A stretch of DNA of 6,175 nucleotides, from positions 1-6,175 of the forward strand of contig CANESN010000053.1 of assembly GCA_947441105.1 (NCBI GenBank), given 5' to 3'. Position numbers and translations under genes: made by a program. The notes below the pieces were generated by a model. It ran no database searches, had not been told where the DNA came from, and worked only from the letters and a program-made list of their open reading frames with translations. The number at the start of each line of letters is the position of its first letter. Position 1 is the stretch's first letter. Below are positions 1-5,177 of the stretch, one piece after another. Source of the stretch: Micrococcales bacterium (GTDB taxonomy: Bacteria; Actinomycetota; Actinomycetes; Actinomycetales; Microbacteriaceae).

Positions 1-286
1 CCAGACCTTGGTAATCGATCCAGAGCGTGAGCGCACTCATGGTCGTAAAGGAACCTGCGAAGCCAACCCCCCAGAGATTGCGGCAGGTTTCAAGCTGGAA
101 GTATGGGTATCTCGCGGTGATTCCCAAGAAGAAAGCACCGGTTAGATTCACAATAAACAGAGCGATTAGTTCATAGGTTGGGTAGCTCGCTAGGCCAGCC
201 ATTGCCTCAAAAATGAGATAGCGCAGCATGGCTCCGAGCGCTCCGCCGAGGAAAACATACCCGAGTAATTTGGCTTTGATTGGCAC
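1..286 (-). CDS. crcB: Fluoride ion channel subunit FluC/CrcB (3' end cut by window edge)
   Basis: A small membrane protein of the FluC (CrcB) family, which forms dual-topology dimers that let fluoride leave the cytoplasm. The 95 visible residues begin with a GTG at 286-284; an in-frame TAG lies immediately before it, so translation cannot start further upstream, and the next ATG (codon 20) would lose a conserved motif. Visible family motifs are GGALGAMLRY (14-23), the pore motif FIVNLTGAFFLG with Asn47 (44-55), and GFAGSFTTMSAL (75-86). The last normally reads TTFSTF; both phenylalanines of the fluoride-lining Phe box are replaced, by Met83 and Leu86. Such a subunit may work with a second CrcB, as in the paired genes of many Gram-positives, but none is visible here. 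No Shine-Dalgarno precedes the GTG, which fits a leaderless message. The family call is firm; the activity of this subunit alone is uncertain. Confidence 0.93.
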   Translation of the reverse strand, partial: MPIKAKLLGYVFLGGALGAMLRYLIFEAMAGLASYPTYELIALFIVNLTGAFFLGITARYPYFQLETCRNLWGVGFAGSFTTMSALTLWIDYQGL

Positions 287-292
287 CTAAAC

Positions 293-298
293 AACCTA
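293..298 (-). promoter_or_regulatory. Candidate -10 box for a leaderless crcB transcript
   Basis: On the minus strand TAGGTT fits the actinobacterial TANNNT -10 pattern. Exactly six bases (GTTTAG) separate it from the crcB GTG, which would place the transcription start on the first base of the start codon. No Shine-Dalgarno is present, in agreement with this. I see no convincing -35 box, and a TANNNT match is easy to get by chance, so this is suggestive only. Confidence 0.4.
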
Positions 299-314
299 TC
301 GGTTCTTGGCTGGC

Positions 315-320
315 TATGCT
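315..320 (+). promoter_or_regulatory. Candidate -10 box for the TipAS-like gene
   Basis: TATGCT matches TANNNT and lies nine bases before the ATG at 330, predicting a transcription start about three bases upstream of the ATG. This would be a nearly leaderless message, in keeping with the absence of a purine-rich ribosome binding site. It lies inside the 43-bp gap between divergent start codons, so the promoters of this gene and crcB would overlap. No clear -35 was found. Confidence 0.3.
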
Positions 321-329
321 CTAGAAATC

Positions 330-671
330 ATGAACGATGAAAGTTTTGTAGCCGGAAGCTACCACCAAAACGATTACAGCAAAGAGCAGAACCAGCAGTT
401 TGCAGCGCAGTTTGATGCCATCACCCTGGAGATGGTTCAGCACCTAGATGCCGGGCTGAAATATGACTCAGCACAGATGCAGCAGGCGATCCAAAAGCAC
501 TACGACTTTTGCCTGCAGTTCTGGACCCCAAACCGCGAGAGCTATAAGTCACTCGCGATGAGCTACGTGCTGCCAACCGGTTTCAACGAGAACTATGAGG
601 GCTACCGCAAAGGTTTAGGCAAGTACATCTACGATGCGGTTTGCCACTTCGCGGATACTACTCTTTCCTGA
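330..671 (+). CDS. Stand-alone TipAS-like antibiotic-recognition domain protein
   Basis: A 113-residue soluble protein that resembles the C-terminal TipAS domain of the thiostrepton-responsive regulator TipAL, a globin-like helical domain that binds drugs. It has no MerR DNA-binding domain, so it is probably a drug-sequestering or sensing protein rather than a transcription factor. The match rests on the C-terminal half: HYDFC (57-61), FWTP (64-67), a YKSLAMSYV segment (72-80), and GLGKYIYDAVCHFAD (95-109), which parallels the GLAAYMRDAI region of TipAS. An in-frame TTG at 306 would add eight residues, but it has no ribosome binding site and those residues look unlike the family; I prefer the ATG at 330 preceded by a TATGCT box. 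The gene overlaps the end of the convergent efflux-pump gene by 14 bp. Ligand and role are inferred from the fold only. Confidence 0.8.
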   Translation: MNDESFVAGSYHQNDYSKEQNQQFAAQFDAITLEMVQHLDAGLKYDSAQMQQAIQKHYDFCLQFWTPNRESYKSLAMSYVLPTGFNENYEGYRKGLGKYIYDAVCHFADTTLS

Positions 672-2262
672 CTCGACTCGAGAGGTTGAAGGTAGAGGCA
701 AAGCCCAGTAGCAAGAACAACGCGGCTGCAAATGCTGCCCACTTCGCACCCTCGGTGAATGCCTCCCCGGCAGCAACCTGGATTTCATCAGCTGCAGCTT
801 GTGGCACCTGCTGAGCCTGAAGAGCTTCGCTTAGCTGAGGAATTGCACCACCGGCTGATTCGACTACTGCGTCAACCAAGACCACAGATTGGCTGGTTTC
901 AACATTTAGGCCAGCAAGCTTGTCCTCAAACGAAATCTGGGTTCCGGTGAAAAGCACCGAACCCAAAACCGCAATACCCAAGGCCGAACCGATTTGACGC
1001 ACGGTTGACTGTGAGCCAGAACCCTGGCCAATCTTGTCCATCGGGACATCGACCATAATCACACCGGTTAGCTGCGCGGTTGCCAGGCCGATACCGATTC
1101 CGTAGATGAACAGGAACGGCGCAACGCCGACCCAACCAATCTCAGGAGAAGCGAAGAAGCCAACACCGGCAACACCAACTAGTTCAAGGAGCACACCCAG
1201 TTGCACGGCGCGGTGTGCAGGCAGCTTGCCCGAAAGCGCTCCACCAATACCTGAAGCCATAAATGCACCACCGGCTAGCCATAGCAATACCAAACCGGAG
1301 CTAATTGGGCTCAGGCCAAGCACGTTCTGAAGCCAAAGTGGAATGGCAAACAGGATTCCGAACTCACCCATCGAGATGATGGCGGCGGCGATAGAACCGT
1401 TTCTAAATGAAGCGATGCTAAAGAGGTTTAGATCTAGCAGCACGTTCTTGTGCGCAGCCTCGCGCTTGCGCTCCCAAAGCACAAACAGCACGGTTGAGAC
1501 AACTGAGATAGCAAGCGAAACCGGGATCACAGAAATGGCATCGGCTGGCCAAACAAAGCCAAAGAGTTCGAACTGGTTCTTGGTTTGCTCCCACCAGCCG
1601 TAAACGCGACCTTCGATAAGACCGAAGACCAAGGTTGAGAACATAACCACCGAGATGATTGCACCGACCCAGTCGATGCCACCCTTGCGCTGCTCGGACT
1701 TGGATTCTCCGAGGTAGTACCAAAGTCCAGCAACGATGATCACGCCGAGTGGCAAGTTGATCAAAAACGCCCAGCGCCAGCTGAAGTCGGTGGCCAACCA
1801 GCCACCAAGCACCGGTCCAACCGCAACCATTCCACCGATGGTGGCACCCCAGATAGCAAAGGCAATACCGCGCTCTTTACCCTCAAAATTCGCATTCACC
1901 AAAGACAAAGTGGTTGGCAAAACCATGGCGCCACCAATGCCCTGGATCACACGGGCCAAAATCATGGTCTCGGCGCTATCGGTGTTTCCCGCCCATACCG
2001 AAGCAGCCACAAAGATCACGATTCCAACTACCAGAAGCAGCTTGCGGCCGTAGCGGTCGGCTAGCGATCCCCAAACCAAAAGTAGCGATGCAAAAACCAG
2101 CACGTAGCTTTCCTGGACCCACTGCACCTCGGTTGAGCTGAGGCTTAGGTCCTCAATGACCGCGGGGAAAATGGTGTTGACGATGGTGCCGTCGATGATC
2201 ACCAAAGAGATGGCCATCGAGATAAAGACCAGAGCGATCCAGCGGTTTTTGGTTTGAGACAT
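658..2262 (-). CDS. DHA2-family (EmrB/QacA-type) MFS multidrug efflux transporter
   Basis: A 534-residue inner-membrane drug:proton antiporter of the 14-helix DHA2 family, the usual length for this group. Motifs seen in order are motif D1 IIDGTIVN (22-29, with acidic Asp24 in helix 1), motif A GSLADRYGRK (65-74), motif B RVIQGIGG (104-111, Arg104 tied to proton coupling in this family), and motif C GPVLGGW (149-155) followed by WRWAFLINLP (162-171). Hydrophobic helices continue to the end; before the last helix is a hydrophilic segment of about 68 residues (439-506), probably extracytoplasmic. The ATG at 2262 is chosen because AGGA lies six bases upstream; an in-frame extension to 2307 would run through the end of the preceding EamA gene. 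Only 11 bp separate the two, so they probably form an operon. The substrate cannot be told from sequence. Confidence 0.93.
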   Translation of the reverse strand: MSQTKNRWIALVFISMAISLVIIDGTIVNTIFPAVIEDLSLSSTEVQWVQESYVLVFASLLLVWGSLADRYGRKLLLVVGIVIFVAASVWAGNTDSAETMILARVIQGIGGAMVLPTTLSLVNANFEGKERGIAFAIWGATIGGMVAVGPVLGGWLATDFSWRWAFLINLPLGVIIVAGLWYYLGESKSEQRKGGIDWVGAIISVVMFSTLVFGLIEGRVYGWWEQTKNQFELFGFVWPADAISVIPVSLAISVVSTVLFVLWERKREAAHKNVLLDLNLFSIASFRNGSIAAAIISMGEFGILFAIPLWLQNVLGLSPISSGLVLLWLAGGAFMASGIGGALSGKLPAHRAVQLGVLLELVGVAGVGFFASPEIGWVGVAPFLFIYGIGIGLATAQLTGVIMVDVPMDKIGQGSGSQSTVRQIGSALGIAVLGSVLFTGTQISFEDKLAGLNVETSQSVVLVDAVVESAGGAIPQLSEALQAQQVPQAAADEIQVAAGEAFTEGAKWAAFAAALFLLLGFASTFNLSSRVRKE

Positions 2263-2273
2263 TTTTTCCTGAC

Positions 2274-3143
2274 TTAGGCGGGTTTTCCAATTGCAATTAG
2301 GACGCACGCCCCAATTGCTAAAACGATTCCGAGCGACTGGCTTTTAGCAATGCGCTCCTTGAGCACTATACGCGCCAGCAGGATTGTTCCCACCGGATAC
2401 AAAGAGGTAAGCACCGCCGCAATAGCCAACTCGCCGGCACGGGTAGCGACCAAGAAGAACACGTTGCCAAGCACATCACCCAATGCTGCAAGCAACACCA
2501 ACCAGATTAGGGAGCGACCAAAGACCTCGGTCTCCAAAAACTGCTTAGGACGGTACCTGAAGAAGGCGAAGGTCAAGCCGACAAGCATCAAAGCAATGCC
2601 GACAATGCGCATCACGATGAGGGTCGAAAGTCCGCTGTCGCTCGGGGCTCCATCAAGAAAAACGAAGACACCCGCGAAGCCAACTCCGGCACCCAGTGAA
2701 TAGAGCACCGCACGAAGCGATGGAAGTCTGAAGTCTTGGCCTGGCACAAATGCCACCAAAACCACTGCCACCAAAACCAGGACAATCGCTACCAATGCAA
2801 ATGATCCAAGCTTTGCTCCAGTTGCCAGGTCGTAGGCCACAGGGATCAGCGCGCTCAGCACGGCAGTTAGCGGGCTGACAATCGATATTGGACCCAGCGC
2901 CAGTGCCGCGTAGAGGCAGGTGATTGCGATGCCAGAGGCAATTCCGGCATAGATTCCGGAGGTGATTGCGGCTTGGCTGAAATTAGCGCCGACGAAAATG
3001 CTGAGTCCAGCTGAGATAACCAAGCCAAAAACAAAGGCGATTGTGGTGACAGTGATTGCTCTTACTTTTTTGGCAGCGAGTGCTCCAACAAAGTCGGCAT
3101 AACCATAAGAAAAGGCGGACAGTAGTCCGAAAAGTATCGTCAC
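2274..3143 (-). CDS. EamA-family (DMT superfamily) transporter
   Basis: A 289-residue, about ten-helix membrane protein of the drug/metabolite transporter superfamily, made of two EamA repeats (roughly 1-132 and 142-286). Each half has the family helix pattern: GPISIVSPLTAVLSALIPV (84-102) in the first, and GELAIAAVLTSLYPVGTILL (237-256) followed by VLKERI (260-265) in the second. The conserved Glu-Arg is kept only in the second half; the equivalent place in the first reads GAKL. Members export amino acids, metabolites or drugs, and nothing here fixes the substrate. The start is a GTG with AGAGAGG six bases before it. The gene begins 19 nt after the 3' end of tRNA-Phe and ends 11 nt before the efflux-pump start, which suggests read-through from the tRNA operon into two transporter genes. 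Confidence 0.9.
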   Translation of the reverse strand: MTILFGLLSAFSYGYADFVGALAAKKVRAITVTTIAFVFGLVISAGLSIFVGANFSQAAITSGIYAGIASGIAITCLYAALALGPISIVSPLTAVLSALIPVAYDLATGAKLGSFALVAIVLVLVAVVLVAFVPGQDFRLPSLRAVLYSLGAGVGFAGVFVFLDGAPSDSGLSTLIVMRIVGIALMLVGLTFAFFRYRPKQFLETEVFGRSLIWLVLLAALGDVLGNVFFLVATRAGELAIAAVLTSLYPVGTILLARIVLKERIAKSQSLGIVLAIGACVLIAIGKPA

Positions 3144-3162
3144 TGTCCGCCTCTCTGTGCGG

Positions 3163-3235
3163 TGGCTCCGACCGGCGTCGATCCGGTGACCTAACGATTT
3201 TCAGTCGTTCGCTCTACCAACTGAGCTACAGAGCC
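3163..3235 (-). tRNA. tRNA-Phe (anticodon GAA)
   Basis: A 73-nt cloverleaf on the minus strand. The acceptor stem GGCTCTG pairs with CGGAGCC (one G-U), the D stem is GCTC/GAGC, and the anticodon stem AACGA/TCGTT encloses the loop CTGAAAA with anticodon GAA. The T stem is ACCGG/CCGGT and the discriminator is A. CCA is not encoded and must be added enzymatically. The T loop reads ATCGACG, with A rather than the nearly universal T at position 54. It is the last tRNA in a Glu-Asp-Phe cluster and lies 19 nt upstream of the EamA gene. Confidence 0.97.
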
Positions 3236-3253
3236 TGGAGAGAATTCTCCCCA

Positions 3254-3270
3254 TTCGCTATATAAGCGAA
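3254..3270 (-). other. Hairpin between tRNA-Asp and tRNA-Phe
   Basis: A perfect 6-bp inverted repeat, TTCGCT and AGCGAA, separated by five bases, in the 36-nt spacer between tRNA-Asp and tRNA-Phe. In the transcript it would form a stem-loop directly after the tRNA-Asp 3' end. No T-run follows on the minus strand, so it is not a typical intrinsic terminator; a role in precursor tRNA processing or 3'-end protection is more likely. A 10-bp palindrome, GAGAATTCTC, lies beside it at 3240-3249. Confidence 0.55.
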
Positions 3271-3271
3271 G

Positions 3272-3345
3272 CGACTCCGACGGGACTTGAACCCGCGACC
3301 TCCGCCGTGACAGGGCGGCGCGCTAACCAACTGCGCTACGGAGCC
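3272..3345 (-). tRNA. tRNA-Asp (anticodon GTC)
   Basis: A 74-nt cloverleaf on the minus strand. The acceptor stem GGCTCCG pairs with CGGAGTC (G2-U71 wobble), the D stem is GCGC/GCGC, and the anticodon stem CCGCC/GGCGG encloses CTGTCAC, giving anticodon GTC. The T loop is the canonical TTCAAGT and the discriminator is G, the usual identity base for tRNA-Asp. CCA is not encoded. Its anticodon arm differs from that of neighbouring tRNA-Glu only in the middle anticodon base. It lies 27 nt after tRNA-Glu and 36 nt before tRNA-Phe. Confidence 0.97.
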
Positions 3346-3372
3346 AGAGTGGTACTTTCAACATCGCCCGAG

Positions 3373-3445
3373 TGACCCCAACGGGATTCGAACCCGTGCT
3401 ACCGCCGTGAAAGGGCGGCGTCCTAGGCCACTAAACGATGGGGCC
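3373..3445 (-). tRNA. tRNA-Glu (anticodon TTC)
   Basis: A 73-nt cloverleaf on the minus strand and the first gene of the Glu-Asp-Phe cluster. The acceptor stem GGCCCCA pairs with TGGGGTC (G2-U71 wobble), the anticodon stem CCGCC/GGCGG encloses CTTTCAC with anticodon TTC, and the T loop is the canonical TTCGAAT. The discriminator is A and CCA is not encoded. A good promoter candidate lies upstream at 3480-3509. The leader just before the tRNA holds a short inverted repeat (GAAGC/GCTTC, 3448-3459). Confidence 0.97.
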
Positions 3446-3571
3446 GCGAAGCTGGCTTCTTCAAAAGCACCGAGGCACAACATTACCCGTTAAAAGGCAT
3501 GTTGCGCAACACATTGGAAACTCTCAGGTGATACTTGAAAGTTCGGGTTAGATTTGACGGTAGGAGGTGTC
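3446..3571. other. Divergent intergenic region between the tRNA cluster and the NlpC/P60 gene, with a 12-bp palindrome
   Basis: These 126 bp hold the control signals for two divergent units. The minus-strand tRNA promoter is at 3480-3509. A perfect 12-bp palindrome, TGTTGCGCAACA, lies at 3500-3511 and overlaps that promoter's -35 box; it could be an operator or chance symmetry. For the plus-strand hydrolase the best -10 candidate is GATACT (3530-3535), without a well-spaced -35, so its promoter is not settled. A strong Shine-Dalgarno, AGGAGG (3562-3567), precedes the ATG at 3572. Confidence 0.5.
3480..3509 (-). promoter_or_regulatory. Candidate promoter of the tRNA-Glu-Asp-Phe cluster
   Basis: On the minus strand, TTGCGC (3509-3504) and TAATGT (3485-3480) are 18 bp apart and resemble a housekeeping sigma-factor -35 and -10. 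The predicted transcription start near 3473 would give a leader of about 28 nt before tRNA-Glu. The arrangement and the absence of another candidate nearby support it. The -35 box is part of a 12-bp palindrome described separately. Confidence 0.6.
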
Positions 3572-4774
3572 ATGCCAAAGCGCTCTAAATCAATCATCGC
3601 TGCCATTGCCGGCATGATTCTCATCGCCACTGGATTTGCACTTTCACCTGCCTATGCGGTTCCGGATTACCCAACCGCTGCCGAGGTTGCCGCCGCCAAG
3701 CGCAACGTAGAAGAGAAAAAGAAGATGATTTCTCGCATCGAGGGCATCTTGAACACACTCCAGGATGAGGCCGATGCGCTTGAGTCGGTAGCGCTTCAAA
3801 AGAACGAGCAGTACAACCAGGCCAAGCAAGCCGTAAAGATCATGGCCGACAAGGTCGAGGGCCTTGAGGCCAAGGTCAAGACCGCCGAAGAAGACGCCGG
3901 CGAAGCCAAGACCATGCTGGGTCAGATCGTGGCCAGAATGTATCGCCAGGGCACCAGCGGTAACACCACACTTGAGATTTTCTTCAACCCGGAGAGTTCC
4001 GACGAGCTGCTGTATCAGCTTGGAGCAAGCGATGTCGTAGCGCAGCGAACCCAGGTTATGTATGAGCAGGCAATGCAAAAGCAGTCTGATGCCAAAGCGC
4101 TTGCTGCTGAGCTCTCAAGCGCTCAGGCCGAACTAGAAACCAGAAGAGCTGCATCCGAGAAGCTCTATCGTGAGGCCAAGGCAGCAGCCGATGCAGTTAT
4201 TGCAAAGGTGAACGAGTCGGAGTCGCAACGCGCATCGATGTTGGGGCAGCTGGCCAATTTGAAGGACACCGCATCGGATCTTGAGCGTCAGCGTCGCGAG
4301 GGTCTTGAGGCCGAGCGTCGCCAGAACGCGGTGAAGGATGCTCCTACCGCACCTGAGCTATACACCGTTGGCGCACCAAACAGCGACTTGGTTGAGCGCG
4401 CTATCGGTTTTGCTTCAGCGCAGCTTGGTGAGCGATATGTGCTTGGTGGCTCGGGCCCAGATATCTGGGACTGCTCGGGTATCACGATGAAGAGCTATGC
4501 CTCAGTTGGTGTTTACATCGGTTGGCACTCGGCAACCGCGCAGTTCAACATCATGGCTTCGAACCAGAAACTGGTGCCATTCCAGGACGCTCAGCGCGGA
4601 GATTTGATTTGGTGGACTAGGTCATCGAGTTTCTCGGGGGATAAGTACCACACCGCTATCTACCTTGGCGGCGGCATGATGCTCGAGGCACCAAACCCAG
4701 CTAGAACTGTTCGAATTGTGCCGGTTCGCTACGGTGAGCTTTTCCCATACGCAGCAAGGCCGACAGCTAACTAG
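3572..4774 (+). CDS. Secreted coiled-coil NlpC/P60 peptidoglycan hydrolase, RipA-like
   Basis: A 400-residue exported cell-wall hydrolase. Residues 1-29 form a Sec signal peptide: basic MPKRSK, a hydrophobic core, and an AYA cleavage motif before Val30. Residues about 35-255 are charged, Ala/Glu/Lys/Gln-rich and strongly coiled-coil, like the autoregulatory and partner-binding N-terminal part of RipA/PcsB-type proteins. The C-terminal NlpC/P60 domain (about 272-397), a gamma-D-Glu-diamino acid endopeptidase fold, has the nucleophile in DCSG (Cys301), the histidine in YHTAIYLG (His360), and Glu372 in MLEAP. Cys-His-Glu is the triad described for mycobacterial RipA rather than the common Cys-His-His. 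The likely role is peptide-stem cleavage in cell separation. The ATG at 3572 is chosen for its AGGAGG four bases upstream; a TTG six codons earlier would place that site within the coding region. The gene is divergent from the tRNA cluster and ends in a stop overlapping the convergent NTF2-fold gene. Confidence 0.93.
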   Translation: MPKRSKSIIAAIAGMILIATGFALSPAYAVPDYPTAAEVAAAKRNVEEKKKMISRIEGILNTLQDEADALESVALQKNEQYNQAKQAVKIMADKVEGLEAKVKTAEEDAGEAKTMLGQIVARMYRQGTSGNTTLEIFFNPESSDELLYQLGASDVVAQRTQVMYEQAMQKQSDAKALAAELSSAQAELETRRAASEKLYREAKAAADAVIAKVNESESQRASMLGQLANLKDTASDLERQRREGLEAERRQNAVKDAPTAPELYTVGAPNSDLVERAIGFASAQLGERYVLGGSGPDIWDCSGITMKSYASVGVYIGWHSATAQFNIMASNQKLVPFQDAQRGDLIWWTRSSSFSGDKYHTAIYLGGGMMLEAPNPARTVRIVPVRYGELFPYAARPTAN

Positions 4775-5160
4775 TAGGTGCCAACCTGCTCGTAGAGCTT
4801 GGCGATGATCCACCACTTGCCATCAAGCTTCACCAGGTTTAGGTAGTCCTGCATTACGCCGCCAAACTGCTGCAGCTGAACCTTGGCCCACGCCATGTTC
4901 TCGGAGATCTGATCAAAATCAAGAATCTCGTCTTTTCTCGGATTGCCAAGTTCCTTTGGAGATTGTCTATTGGCTACTGCTTCGCGATAGGCAAGGTATG
5001 GGCGAAGCACGGTTTGGTTGTCATTTACCCCGTAGAGGGTGCAGTCAACATGGAAGACCTTGTCAAAAAGGTCCATGTCCTGGGCGTGGATAACCTCAAA
5101 GTAGTTATCTAAAAGCTCAATGATTCCAACGTCGATGGAAGAAGTTTCTGGGCTATGCAT
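4771..5160 (-). CDS. NTF2-fold (putative lumazine-binding-like/SnoaL-like) protein of unknown function
   Basis: A 129-residue soluble protein with no signal peptide or membrane helix. The layout fits the NTF2-like superfamily, closest to the putative lumazine-binding group (Lumazine_bd_2): an N-terminal helix IIELLDNYFEVIHAQDMDLF (13-32), the FHVDCTLYGV strand region (36-45), a YREAVANRQSP helix (58-68), then the strand pattern AWAKVQLQ (90-97), QDYLNLVKLDGKWWIIAKLY (104-123). These small cone-shaped proteins bind or convert varied small molecules, and the fold does not tell which. The ATG at 5160 has no Shine-Dalgarno but is six bases downstream of a TAAGTT box. The gene starts 17 bp after ppa on the same strand, so it may also be read from the ppa transcript. 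Its stop shares CTAG with that of the convergent hydrolase. Fold assignment is good; function is unknown. Confidence 0.78.
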   Translation of the reverse strand: MHSPETSSIDVGIIELLDNYFEVIHAQDMDLFDKVFHVDCTLYGVNDNQTVLRPYLAYREAVANRQSPKELGNPRKDEILDFDQISENMAWAKVQLQQFGGVMQDYLNLVKLDGKWWIIAKLYEQVGTY

Positions 5161-5166
5161 AGCCCA

Positions 5167-5172
5167 AACTTA
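5167..5172 (-). promoter_or_regulatory. Candidate -10 box for a leaderless NTF2-fold gene transcript
   Basis: Minus-strand TAAGTT fits TANNNT and is followed by six bases (TGGGCT) and then the ATG at 5160, so transcription would begin on the start codon. The spacing is the same as proposed for crcB. The box lies between the ppa stop codon and this gene's start; any -35 would lie in the end of ppa, and none is convincing. Confidence 0.4.
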
Positions 5173-5177
5173 TCGCC

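Noticed and set aside
306..329. TTG start giving an eight-residue longer TipAS-like protein
   Set aside because: No ribosome binding site precedes it, and the added residues overlap the likely promoter. The ATG at 330 fits better, though this is not certain.
2263..2307. N-terminal extension of the DHA2 pump by 15 residues
   Set aside because: It would run into the end of the EamA gene, while the ATG at 2262 has AGGA at proper spacing and gives a usual MFS N-terminus.
3056..3265. Small open frame over the tRNA-Phe gene and EamA start
   Set aside because: It crosses a well-formed tRNA and is on the wrong strand for the adjacent operon; composition looks random.
3254..3270. Hairpin as an intrinsic terminator
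   Set aside because: There is no T-run after the stem on the minus strand, and tRNA-Phe follows downstream.
3290..3422. Repeat between tRNA-Asp and tRNA-Glu (near-identical anticodon arms)
   Set aside because: The similarity is confined to the anticodon arms and is expected from the relatedness of these tRNAs; it is not a separate repeat element.
3163..3445. tRNA cluster as an integration site of a mobile element
   Set aside because: No integrase, no duplicated tRNA 3' end and no foreign-looking genes are visible in the window.
3554..3571. TTG start six codons upstream for the NlpC/P60 protein
   Set aside because: The AGGAGG site at 3562-3567 clearly serves the ATG at 3572, which also begins a standard basic signal-peptide n-region.
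3644..4078. 144-codon open frame antisense to the hydrolase coiled coil
   Set aside because: Its Leu/Gly/His-rich composition is the mirror of the Glu/Lys/Gln/Ala-rich coiled coil on the other strand; no start signal or family resemblance.
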